Positions 1 to 7,782 are shown, counted from the first letter of the stretch. The stretch: DNA of 13,728 bases from JBNJEL01 sp051745835 (GCA_051745835.1 JBNJEL010000047.1:1-13728); one strand, 5' to 3'. Notes: generated by a model not told the origin, from the letters alone. Numbers and translations: made by a program.

Positions 1-2268
1 GCCTTGATGGAGAAACTTAGTACCTGGATGATCATAATCAGGACAAGGCCACTGCAGACCATCTTCTTCTATCCGCTCATAGCTAATCCCACCATAAATT
101 GGTGTTAACTCAGCCATCTCATCCATCACATCAGCTGGACTATCATAATCCCAATCATGACCTAACCGCTTAGCTAAATCCATAAAGATCTGCCAATCAG
201 GTCGACTGTTGCCTACTGGTTCTACTGCCTTTCTAACCCGCTGTATCTTACGCTCAGAGTTAGTGAAGGTACCATTCTTCTCAGCAAAACTAGCCGCTGG
301 TAGAATTACATCGGCATACTCAGCTGTCTCATTTAAGAAGATATCCTGCATTACTAAAAAGTCCAATTCCTCTAGCGCTTGATGAATATGATTAGAATCA
401 GGATCACTTAAAGCTGGATTCTCACCCATAATATATAACGCATTAACATCATCTTCTTCAATTGCATCAAAGATCTCAGTAACAGTATAGCCTACCTCAG
501 TAGATAAATCTACTCCCCAGGCTTCACTAAACTTCTTATGCACTTCTGGATCATCTACATCTTGATAGCCTGGATAGACATTCGGTAAGCCGCCCATATC
601 ACAAGCACCCTGGACGTTATTCTGTCCACGTAGTGGATTCACTCCAGCATTCTCTCGACCTACATTTCCAGTTAACATCGCTAGTGATGCTACAGCTAAT
701 ACATTATCTGTTCCGGAAGTATGCTGCGTAATTCCCATTGCATAAAGGATACTAGCACGATAAGCTTCACCATAGATATGAGCTGCCTCTTCAATCTTCT
801 CTGCTGGCACACCTGTAATCTCAGCTACATGTTCGGGCGTATACTTCTGAACGACCTCTTCTAAAGCAGTATAGTTCTCAGTTCGTTCTTCGATATACTC
901 TTCATCAATGAGATCATCTCTAATAATTACATTCATCAGACCATTTAATAGTGCTACATCAGTTCCCGGCTTATGCTGTAACCACACATCAGCATAATCA
1001 ACTAATTCAATCCGCCGTGGATCAGCAACTACTAACTTAGTATCTTCCTTAGTTGCCTTCTTAACTCGTGAACCAATTACTGGATGTGCTTCTGTAGTAT
1101 TAGAACCGGTGACAAAGATTGCATCAGATTGCTCGATTTCACCGATTGAGTTAGTCATTGCTCCACTACCAAAACTTTTGGCCAGACCGGCCACAGTAGA
1201 GGAGTGTCATAAACGAGCACAGTGGTCAACTGTATTAGTTCCTAATACAGCCCGCATAAACTTCTGCATCAAGAAGTTCTCTTCATTAGTACATTTCGCT
1301 GAAGTCAAACCAGCAATAGCACGACCACTTTTTTCTTCAATTAGCTCCCTAAACTTATTAGCAACCGTATCTAAAGCTTCATTCCAACTTGCTTCTCTAA
1401 ACTCACCATCTTCTTTAATCAGTGGCGTTGTTAAACGATCCTCATTATTAACAAATCCTAAACCAAACTTACCCTTAACACAGGTCTGTCCACGATTAAC
1501 ATTATCATAATTAGTTGTTACTTTAATAATCTGATCATCCTTAACATTTAGTTCTAATTGACAACCAACACCACAGTAAGGACAGGTAGTCTCTGTTTTC
1601 TCTACCTCCCATTCACGAGCTCGACCTAAGGACTCTTTCTCAGTTAAAGCTCCTACGGGACAGACATCAACACACTGTCCACAGAAAACACAATCTGAAT
1701 CCTCTGCATCAAAGTCAATATCATATGGAGTTGAAACGCGTGTATTATAACCCCGCTGACTAAACTCTAGAGCTGAAGAACACTGTACCTCTTGGTCTAC
1801 TCGTACACAGCGTCCACAAAGAATACATTTATTTGGATCATATTCAATAAATGGATTCTTATTTTGAATCTCTAAGACTTCCTCTTTTGTTACCGCAAAG
1901 CTAGATTCCTCAATCCCATATTCATAACAGTAATCCTGCAACTTACAATCACCGGATGCATCACACGTTAAACAATCTAATGGATGATCAGCAATTAATA
2001 GATCTAGAATATTCTTCCGAGCTTCTATTACGCGCTGGCTATCAGTCTCTACTTCCATCCCATCAGCTACTTTTGTAGAACAGGAAGTAGGTAGATTATC
2101 ATAACCTTCTATTTCTACTACACATAACCGACAAGCTGCATGAGAATCTAAACGCTCATCATTACAGAGGGTTGGAATCTCAATATCGAGTTCGCGACAA
2201 GCTTGTAGGACGGTATAATCCTCTGGCACTTCTATCTGTTTACCATTAATAGTTAATTCAACCATCAT
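1..2268 (-). CDS. fdhA: Selenocysteine-containing formate dehydrogenase catalytic subunit (3' end beyond left edge)
   Basis: This is the cytoplasmic molybdenum/tungsten bis-MGD enzyme that interconverts formate and CO2. Domains in order are: a [2Fe-2S] domain (Cys35, 46, 49, 63); a NuoG-type His-Cys [4Fe-4S] site (His95, Cys99, 102, 108); two ferredoxin clusters (Cys148, 151, 154 and Cys193, 196, 199, 203); the MopB [4Fe-4S] domain (Cys229, 232, 236, 263); then the catalytic domain. The frame meets TGA at 1207-1209, in the context HCARL-U-HSSTVAG. This aligns with the E. coli FdhF site VDCCARV-U-HGPSVAG. The frame then stays open for 402 codons to position 1 and includes the active-site Arg motif RGQNNVQGACDMG (about 590-640). 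In all 756 residues are visible, and I estimate about 140 are missing. Two adjacent ATGs (2268, 2265) follow a GGGGAGGGG ribosome binding site; the second is better spaced. The gene is last in a four-gene operon, 21 nt after the HylA-like gene. Naive gene calling would truncate it at residue 353. Confidence 0.95.
1161..1204 (-). promoter_or_regulatory. Bacterial SECIS element of fdhA
   Basis: The mRNA just 3' of the UGA folds into a two-part hairpin. The lower stem is CTCC/GGAG, then one U-U mismatch, then CTACT/GGTAG (the last U pairs with G). The apical hairpin is TGGCC-GGTCT-GGCCA, a 5-bp stem (1189-1193 with 1179-1183) with GGTCT in the loop. The GGU of the loop starts 18 nt after the UGA, as in E. 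coli fdhF, whose GGUCU apical motif is what SelB recognises. An AAAGTTTT bulge lies on the 3' side. The pairing was done by hand, not with folding software. Confidence 0.85.
1207..1209 (-). other. In-frame UGA selenocysteine codon (Sec354 of FdhA)
   Basis: On the minus strand, codon 354 of fdhA is TGA. It sits exactly where FdhF-type formate dehydrogenases have the Sec or Cys ligand of the Mo/W atom. The residue after it is the conserved His, followed by STVAGL. No other in-frame stop occurs between this codon and the left edge of the window; I read all 402 triplets. Confidence 0.95.
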
Positions 2269-2289
2269 TCTCCCCTCCCCTATTATTAA

Positions 2290-3219
2290 TTATTCATCTA
2301 AAGCAATCAATTTATCCATAATACCTTCTAATCCTAATGCTTCTTTCCAATCTACTTTTACAAACTCATCATCTTTTCTGAGATAGGCATCTTCAATATC
2401 ATCGATAAACTTAAACTCTAACCATAAGCGCCCCTTTAAACAGAGCGGTCGACCTTCGCCTGGCTCTTGTGCTTCAACACCGATTACGTCACCATCTTTC
2501 ATAATCAAATCAAAGTAACAGCCGTACTCACAGACATTACACTTCACTGTCTCCTTCTTCACATTCCAATTTCTACCGCGATCTACATTACGCTTATTAA
2601 TTAAAGCTCCTGTAGGACAGACAGCTACACAGCGATTACAAGAGACACAGCTAGATTCTTCTAGTAACATATCAGCATCCGCAGAAATTCTAGTATTAAA
2701 GCCGCGATTAGCAAAGGTTAATACTTCACGATCAGCTACTTCGCTACAAGTTCGAACACATTTACCACAAAGAATACATTTAGCCTCATCGCGTAGAATA
2801 TACGGACTAGAAGTATCAACTAAACGCTCCCGTCTAGCTCCATCGTGTTCTCTAAATTTAACATCATAGCGATAAGCATAATCCTGGAGCAAACACTCAC
2901 CGGCTTGATCACAAGTTAAACAATCATTAACGTGATTATCTAATAGTAGACGTAGCAGATTCTTACGTGCCTTCACTACACGCTCACTTTCGGTATGCAC
3001 TACCATACCGTCTGCAACATCAGTTGTACAGGAAGTTTGTAATCCATCATTACCTTCAATCTCTACTACACACAAACGACAAGCACCTACAGACTCCAAA
3101 TTAGGGTCATAACAGAGAGCAGGCACATCAATCCCTACCTCTTTGGCTGCTTCTAATACAGAGTAATCTGCCGGCACCTTTACATTCTTACCATCTATAG
3201 TTAACGATACTTTACTCAC
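2290..3219 (-). CDS. HylA/NuoG-like multi-cluster iron-sulfur subunit lacking a catalytic domain
   Basis: This 309-residue electron-transfer protein probably wires the diaphorase subunits to formate dehydrogenase. Cluster sites in order are: [2Fe-2S] (Cys36, 47, 50, 64); His-Cys [4Fe-4S] (His96, Cys100, 103, 109); two ferredoxin [4Fe-4S] clusters (Cys148, 151, 154, 158 and Cys191, 194, 197, 201); and a MopB-type [4Fe-4S] motif (Cys227, 230, 234, 260). The protein ends about 50 residues after that motif, so there is no molybdopterin or H-cluster domain. It is collinear with the first 300 residues of the downstream FdhA and shares long identical stretches, such as ACRLCVVEIEG. It starts at GTG (3217-3219), with GGAGGT 7 nt upstream, 16 nt after the NuoF-like stop. 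HylA of bifurcating FdhF-HylABC complexes is the nearest functional parallel I know, but this assignment is inference. Confidence 0.85.
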   Translation of the reverse strand: MSKVSLTIDGKNVKVPADYSVLEAAKEVGIDVPALCYDPNLESVGACRLCVVEIEGNDGLQTSCTTDVADGMVVHTESERVVKARKNLLRLLLDNHVNDCLTCDQAGECLLQDYAYRYDVKFREHDGARRERLVDTSSPYILRDEAKCILCGKCVRTCSEVADREVLTFANRGFNTRISADADMLLEESSCVSCNRCVAVCPTGALINKRNVDRGRNWNVKKETVKCNVCEYGCYFDLIMKDGDVIGVEAQEPGEGRPLCLKGRLWLEFKFIDDIEDAYLRKDDEFVKVDWKEALGLEGIMDKLIALDE

Positions 3220-3235
3220 TAGCTACACCTCCGCG

Positions 3236-5023
3236 TTATCTCTGAATTATAGCGTCAAACGGACAAGTCTCCATACAAGCGCCACAGCTAATACACTTCT
3301 CTTGGTCAATCTCATGTTGTTCACCAGATTCACCACTAATGGCATCCGCTGGACAGGCTTGAGCACACTTAGTACAGCCTTTACATTCATCAGTAATAAA
3401 GTACTCTAATAGATCTGCACAAGCACCGGCTGGACATCGACCCTCTTTAACATGGGCTTCATACTCATCTCTAAAGTATTCGAGTGTTGATAAGACCGGA
3501 TTAGGTGCTGTTTGACCAAGTCCACATAAAGAAGTATCCTTAATTGTCTCTGCTAACTGTTCTAACTTCTCAATATCTCCCGGCTCGCCTTGACCATCAG
3601 TAATTCGCTCTAGGATCTCTAACATCCGCTTTGTTCCTTCACGACACGGAGTACACTTACCACAGGATTCAGAAACTGTAAAGTTTAGGAAGAAGCGAGC
3701 TACATCAACCATACAGGTATCTTCATCCATTACTACTAATCCACCAGAGCCCATCATTGCTCCTGCTTCAATTAAAGAATCATAATCGATCGGTAGATCT
3801 AGCTTATCTTCCGGCAGGCAACCACCAGATGGACCACCAATCTGTACTGCTTTAAAGTCCTTACCGTCAGCTATACCGCCACCGATATCATAGATAATCT
3901 CTTTCATTGTAATTCCCATCGGCACTTCAGCTAAACCGGTATTATTGATCTTACCAGTGATTGCAAAGATCTTAGTACCTTTACTATTCTCCGTTCCAAC
4001 TTTACTATACTCATCAGCACCGTCAGTAATAATCATTGGTACATTGGCATAAGTCTCTACATTATTAATATTAGACGGCTGACCCCATAATCCTTTCTGA
4101 GCTGGGAATGGTGGACGAGGACGCGGCATACCACGTTTACCTTCAATAGAGTTCATTAAAGCCGTCTCTTCACCACAGACGAAAGCTCCTGCTCCTTCTT
4201 TAATGTGTAGATCAAAATCAAAGTCAGTTCCTAATAGATTATCACCTAAATAACCTTCCTCTTCTGCCTGTTCGATTGCCTTGCGTAAACGCTCTACTGC
4301 TAATGGATACTCTGCCCGAACATAGACATAACCTTCGTCGGCTCCAATAGCATAACCAGCAATTGCCATACCTTCGATAATGCGATTAGGATCTCCTTCT
4401 AATAAACTGCGATCCATAAATGCTCCTGGGTCACCTTCATCGGCATTACAGATTACATACTTCTTATCACCATCAGCATCATAAGCAAATTGCCACTTCA
4501 GTCCAGTTGGGAATCCACCCCCACCGCGACCGCGTAAGCCAGAATCTTTAATTTCATCAATTACCTCTTGTGGTGACATCTCAGTTAGAACCTTCTCTAA
4601 AGCCTTATAACCATCTTGCTCAAGATAATCTTCAATATCTTCCGGATCAATATGACCACAATTAGATAAAGCTAGCCGCTGCTGTTTACTATAAAAGTCT
4701 ATATCTTGATAAGAAGAAATATTATCTCCAGATTGTGGATCAGTATAGAGCAATCTATCAACTACATTCCCATCTATAATATGCTCCTGAACAACATCAG
4801 CCATATCTTCTGGCTCAACTTCACAATAGAATACTTCATCGGGATACATAATTAAAACAGGTCCCTTTTCACAGAAACCATGACAGCCCGTCTCTACTAT
4901 CTCAACCTCTTCAGTTAAGTCATTCTCTGCTAATTGAGTTTCTAAAGCCTCTTGTACCTCATTACTTCCAGAAGAGACACATCCTGTACCTTTACAGATT
5001 AAAATCTGAGATCTATCTGACAT
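3236..5023 (-). CDS. nuoF: NuoF/HydB-type flavin iron-sulfur NAD(H) dehydrogenase subunit
   Basis: This 595-residue soluble subunit binds FMN and NAD(H) and passes electrons to iron-sulfur chains. Its architecture is that of HydB/HylB and not of the shorter respiratory NuoF. Residues 1-90 are a thioredoxin-like [2Fe-2S] domain (Cys10, 15, 47, 51). The FMN/NAD glycine-rich loop GRGGGGFPTGLKW is at 165-177. The NuoF [4Fe-4S] site is SCGKCTPC (Cys454, 457, 460) plus Cys500. The C-terminus carries CPAGAC (530-535) and a two-cluster ferredoxin domain (Cys547, 550, 553, 557 and Cys577, 580, 583, 587). The ATG start has GGGGAGGT 7 nt upstream. With its neighbours it should form the diaphorase core of an NAD-dependent, possibly ferredoxin-bifurcating, formate dehydrogenase. 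The sequence alone cannot settle whether it uses NAD or NADP, or whether it bifurcates. Confidence 0.93.
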   Translation of the reverse strand: MSDRSQILICKGTGCVSSGSNEVQEALETQLAENDLTEEVEIVETGCHGFCEKGPVLIMYPDEVFYCEVEPEDMADVVQEHIIDGNVVDRLLYTDPQSGDNISSYQDIDFYSKQQRLALSNCGHIDPEDIEDYLEQDGYKALEKVLTEMSPQEVIDEIKDSGLRGRGGGGFPTGLKWQFAYDADGDKKYVICNADEGDPGAFMDRSLLEGDPNRIIEGMAIAGYAIGADEGYVYVRAEYPLAVERLRKAIEQAEEEGYLGDNLLGTDFDFDLHIKEGAGAFVCGEETALMNSIEGKRGMPRPRPPFPAQKGLWGQPSNINNVETYANVPMIITDGADEYSKVGTENSKGTKIFAITGKINNTGLAEVPMGITMKEIIYDIGGGIADGKDFKAVQIGGPSGGCLPEDKLDLPIDYDSLIEAGAMMGSGGLVVMDEDTCMVDVARFFLNFTVSESCGKCTPCREGTKRMLEILERITDGQGEPGDIEKLEQLAETIKDTSLCGLGQTAPNPVLSTLEYFRDEYEAHVKEGRCPAGACADLLEYFITDECKGCTKCAQACPADAISGESGEQHEIDQEKCISCGACMETCPFDAIIQR

Positions 5024-5095
5024 TTAATTTACCTCCCCAATAACTCTTAAATTAATAATTACTAACCTACTTCAACCACTATTAACGACACTTAT

Positions 5096-5587
5096 TTATC
5101 TATACTCTTCTAAGACTTCAGATACCTTATCAGGTGTCATCCGACCATGTGTTTGATCATTAACCATAATTACAGGTGCTAGACCACAAGCTCCAATACA
5201 AGCAACAGACTCTAAGGTAAACTTCAGATCTTCAGTAGTCTCACCATCATCAATTCCTAACTCATCCTTAACCGCCTCAAAGACTGCTTCACCACCACGC
5301 ACGTGGCAAGCTGTTCCCATACAGACTCTAATAATATTATCACCACGCGGCTCTAAATGAAACTGAGAATAAAAAGTAGCTACACCATAGATCTTACTAA
5401 AAGCTAAATCTATACTCTCAGAAATCTCTTTTAGAACATCTTGCGGTAAATAACCATACTCCTCTTGAACATCCTGTAAGATTGGAATAATATTCTTTTC
5501 TTCATTAGTATAATTAGCTAATACTTCTCTTAATGGCTTAAGATACTCTTCTTGATTCTCTTCACTATTTCCACACTGACATGCCAT
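5096..5587 (-). CDS. nuoE: NuoE/HydC-type [2Fe-2S] thioredoxin-like subunit
   Basis: This 163-residue partner of the NuoF-like subunit carries one [2Fe-2S] cluster. The helical N-terminal part contains IIPILQDVQEEYGYLP, a NuoE-family signature, followed by IYGVATFYSQF. Cluster ligands are Cys89 and Cys94 (CMGTAC) and Cys130 and Cys134 (CIGAC). The length is typical of the family. Two further cysteines at residues 3 and 5 (MACQCGN) are not part of the family motif. It is the first gene of the formate dehydrogenase operon, 72 bp before the NuoF-like start. The ATG follows a G-rich ribosome binding site (AAAGGGGG) with a rather long spacer of about 10 nt. Confidence 0.93.
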   Translation of the reverse strand: MACQCGNSEENQEEYLKPLREVLANYTNEEKNIIPILQDVQEEYGYLPQDVLKEISESIDLAFSKIYGVATFYSQFHLEPRGDNIIRVCMGTACHVRGGEAVFEAVKDELGIDDGETTEDLKFTLESVACIGACGLAPVIMVNDQTHGRMTPDKVSEVLEEYR

Positions 5588-5694
5588 TATAAGTTATCCC
5601 CCTTTTAACAATAAATTTACTCCATCATAATTAAAATAGCTTAACTATTAATGCTCCCAACTAAAGATTAGTTACCTACTGCTCACCTCCCTAA

Positions 5695-5716
5695 AGATAA
5701 TCAACATAGATTATCT
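5695..5716. promoter_or_regulatory. Inverted repeat upstream of the formate dehydrogenase operon
   Basis: AGATAATC and GATTATCT form an 8-bp perfect inverted repeat around a 6-nt centre (AACATA). It lies about 110 bp before the nuoE start. It could be an operator or a small leader hairpin, and it does not match the Rex box consensus. On the minus strand a strong SD-like GGGAGGTGA follows immediately (5683-5691), but no usable start codon lies near it. Confidence 0.4.
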
Positions 5717-5732
5717 CAACTTAAGCTTTTTA

Positions 5733-5758
5733 AATTTTTAGAAAAATTACTAAAAATT
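5733..5758. terminator. AT-only hairpin, possible weak rex terminator
   Basis: AATTTTTAG and CTAAAAATT form a 9-bp stem around an 8-nt loop, about 75 nt downstream of the rex stop. The stem has only one G-C pair, so termination would be weak. Read-through from rex into the formate dehydrogenase operon cannot be excluded. Confidence 0.25.
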
Positions 5759-5832
5759 AATCTATTATTAACTTATTAACTAATTGATTAATTAAATTTT
5801 AATCTAACCAGTAAGTTAATCTGTTAATAATC

Positions 5833-6474
5833 TTACTTATCTTCTTCATCCTCTTTAGATAGATGATATGCTAAACTGATTAAACCAATCGATAAATCCT
5901 CATCTCTAAGCTCAATCTCGTCAGGCACTTTAACATAAGTTGGCGCAAAGTTCCAGATTGCTTCAACTCCAGCCTCGATTAATTCATCGGCAACATTTTG
6001 AGCGCTATCGGCTGGTACAGCAATAATGCCCATCTTTATCTCATTCTCTTTGATAATCTCAGTTAATCTGTCTATATCTTGAATCTCTAACCCAGCAAAT
6101 CCTTTACCAATCTTATCTGGATCAGCATCAACTATATGATTAATCTCTAACCCTAGCTTTCTAAATCCTTCGTAATTAACTAAAGCATGGCCTAAATTTC
6201 CTGCTCCTACTAAGATAACTTCCCAAACGCGATCTAAACCTAAAATCTTCTTTAACTGCTTTAAAAGCACAGGCACTTCATAACCAACACCGCGTCGACC
6301 AAACTCTCCATAATATGATAAGTCCTTGCGTACTTGAGTTGACGGAATACCAATCTTATCTCCTAACTCCTGTGAAGAGATTACTTCTACATTCAATTTA
6401 TTTAATCTCTGTAAACAACGATAATAAATAGGTAATCTCTCAATTGTTGTTGTCGGCGTGATAGTTTTCTTCAT
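5833..6474 (-). CDS. rex: Redox-sensing transcriptional repressor Rex
   Basis: Rex is a homodimeric repressor that senses the NADH/NAD+ ratio and controls fermentation and redox genes. The N-terminal winged-helix domain (about 1-75) includes SSQELGDKIGIPSTQVRKDL and YYGEFGRRGVGYEV, both typical of Rex. The Rossmann domain begins with VGAGNLGHAL (GAGNLG at 90-95), and the C-terminal segment SIGLISLAYHL closes the dimer helix. I chose the ATG at 6474, giving 213 residues, because GAGGGGG lies 7 nt upstream. An in-frame TTG at 6513 would add 13 non-conserved residues and has no ribosome binding site. The gene lies on the same strand as the formate dehydrogenase operon, 245 bp upstream of it, which suggests but does not prove that Rex controls that operon. 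Confidence 0.95.
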   Translation of the reverse strand: MKKTITPTTTIERLPIYYRCLQRLNKLNVEVISSQELGDKIGIPSTQVRKDLSYYGEFGRRGVGYEVPVLLKQLKKILGLDRVWEVILVGAGNLGHALVNYEGFRKLGLEINHIVDADPDKIGKGFAGLEIQDIDRLTEIIKENEIKMGIIAVPADSAQNVADELIEAGVEAIWNFAPTYVKVPDEIELRDEDLSIGLISLAYHLSKEDEEDK

Positions 6475-6855
6475 TTTTTTCCCCCTCAAATTAAGCCAAT
6501 AATTTATTAGCAATATTTATTTAGTCTATCAATTCTAAAATTAAATATTCTTATTTAACTTAGAGTACCTCTAAAAATTAATTTAGTTTTTGATTTGAAA
6601 CTATTTACTAAATTAAAAATAGAAAAAATATTTATTCAACACAATTATTCTTATTAAAAAGTCTGAAAATTATTTATATAATAGTACTACTGATATTGAT
6701 TCACCTTATATAATTCTAGATAGAAGTAAAAATTCCTTTCTTAAATTTTAATCTACTCCATAATCAACTAAAGAAACTCTTTACATCAGGTATATATTAT
6801 ATTATGATAATAACTAATTAAACTTTAATTTCAATTTATAGGAGGATTAACAAGT
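6475..6855. other. AT-rich divergent intergenic region between rex and lgt
   Basis: This is about 380 bp of very AT-rich DNA with no convincing ORF on either strand. It carries the lgt promoter (6780-6808), the rex ribosome binding site at its left end, and a short inverted repeat, TTAGAG-TAC-CTCTAA (6560-6574). On the minus strand TTGATA followed 17 nt later by TAATAA (about 6502-6530) is a poor but possible rex promoter. I found no full Rex box here. Confidence 0.6.
6780..6808 (+). promoter_or_regulatory. Sigma-A-type promoter of lgt
   Basis: TTTACA (6780-6785), a 17-nt spacer and TATGAT (6803-6808) each match the sigma-A consensus at five of six positions. The predicted transcript start near 6815 leaves a leader of about 40 nt before lgt. 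Confidence 0.65.
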
Positions 6856-7599
6856 ATGCTTAGACCAGATTATATAGACCCAATTGCTTTCGAAGTAGGC
6901 CCTATTGCTGTGCGTTGGTACGGAATTATTATGGCATCAGTTATCTTCATTGGTCTCTATCTTGCTTCCCAAGAAGCCAAACGACAAAACTTTAATCCTG
7001 AACTACTATTAGATTTAGTAATTATTACAATTCCTACTTCCATTCTCGGCGCTAGACTCTACTATGTCATCTTTGAGTGGAGTTACTACAGCCAACATCC
7101 TTCTGAAATAGTAGCTATCTGGGAGGGAGGCTTAGCAATTCATGGTGCTTTAATTGGCGCTACTTTAACTGCAATTATCTTTACTAAAGTTAAAGAGATT
7201 AACTTCTGGCAGATTGCTGATATTGCTGCCCCTAGTCTCATCTTAGGACAAGCCATTGGTCGTTGGGGTAACTTTATCAACCAAGAAGCTTACGGTTATC
7301 AGACTGATTTACCATGGGCAATGTATATTGATGGAGCTTACCGCCATCCTACGTTTTTGTATGAATCAATCTGGGATTTAGCAATCTTTGGTTTCTTAAT
7401 CTGGTTAAGGAAGAAAGACCGAATTAAAACAGGAGAAGTATTCTTAAGTTATATTATTGCTTACTCCTTAGGACGTTTCTTTATCGAAGCTTTACGAACT
7501 GATAGCTTAATGTTAGGCCCACTAAGAGTAGCACAAATAATCAGTATCCTATTAATTGTTGGTGCTGGTGGAATGATTTACTGGCGCAGAAGCAATTAA
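6856..7599 (+). CDS. lgt: Prolipoprotein diacylglyceryl transferase Lgt
   Basis: Lgt is an inner-membrane enzyme that transfers diacylglycerol from phosphatidylglycerol to the lipobox cysteine of prolipoproteins. The 247-residue protein has about seven hydrophobic segments, as the family does. The signature GRWGNFINQEAYG at 135-147 contains the conserved Arg136, Asn139 and Glu144. The IHGALIG motif at 95-101 supplies the conserved His96, and GRFFIEALRTD (206-216) gives the C-terminal arginines. The N-terminus LRPDYIDPIAFEVGPIAVRWYG is the usual periplasmic/TM1 motif. AGGAGG precedes the ATG by about 10 nt. The gene appears monocistronic, with its own promoter and a hairpin terminator 21 nt after the stop. 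It has no evident functional link to its neighbours. Confidence 0.96.
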   Translation: MLRPDYIDPIAFEVGPIAVRWYGIIMASVIFIGLYLASQEAKRQNFNPELLLDLVIITIPTSILGARLYYVIFEWSYYSQHPSEIVAIWEGGLAIHGALIGATLTAIIFTKVKEINFWQIADIAAPSLILGQAIGRWGNFINQEAYGYQTDLPWAMYIDGAYRHPTFLYESIWDLAIFGFLIWLRKKDRIKTGEVFLSYIIAYSLGRFFIEALRTDSLMLGPLRVAQIISILLIVGAGGMIYWRRSN

Positions 7600-7620
7600 A
7601 TAATCTATTTGACGTTAATA

Positions 7621-7648
7621 AAGAGCTGACACTTTTGTCAGCTCTTTT
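7621..7648. terminator. Terminator hairpin shared by lgt and tRNA-Phe
   Basis: AAGAGCTGACA (7621-7631) and TGTCAGCTCTT (7636-7646) form a perfect 11-bp stem with a CTTT loop, followed by T-rich sequence on the plus strand. The minus-strand reading gives the same stem followed by TTTATT. It lies between convergent units, so it probably works in both directions. Confidence 0.85.
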
Positions 7649-7687
7649 ATAATCAATTACAATATTAATTTCTGATTAAATAAAAAA

Positions 7688-7763
7688 TGGTGGCAAGACC
7701 CGGATTCGAACCGGGGACACGAGGATTTTCAATCCACTGCTCTACCAACTGAGCTATCTCGCC
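7688..7763 (-). tRNA. tRNA-Phe (anticodon GAA)
   Basis: This is a 76-nt cloverleaf with encoded CCA (7688-7690). The acceptor stem GGCGAGA/TCTTGCC includes one G-U pair. The D arm is GCTC-AGTTGGTA-GAGC, the anticodon loop is TTGAAAA, and the T arm is CCCGG-TTCGAAT-CCGGG. Anticodon GAA specifies phenylalanine. The anticodon stem GTGGA/TCCTC has a U28-U42 mismatch, where relatives normally pair. Confidence 0.96.
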
Positions 7764-7782
7764 ACTCAACTTACATTTATAT

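Noticed and set aside
1109..1510. Plus-strand open frame of 133 codons
   Set aside because: It lies wholly antisense to fdhA across the Sec site. The opposite strand encodes conserved formate dehydrogenase residues throughout, and this frame has no ribosome binding site or recognisable protein features.
5588..5760. Molybdenum-cofactor or tetrahydrofolate riboswitch in the operon leader
   Set aside because: The region is too AT-rich and lacks the conserved multi-stem core of either class. Only one short palindrome is visible.
6475..6513. Longer rex start at TTG 6513
   Set aside because: It adds 13 residues not seen in Rex proteins and lacks a ribosome binding site, whereas ATG 6474 has GAGGGGG at good spacing.
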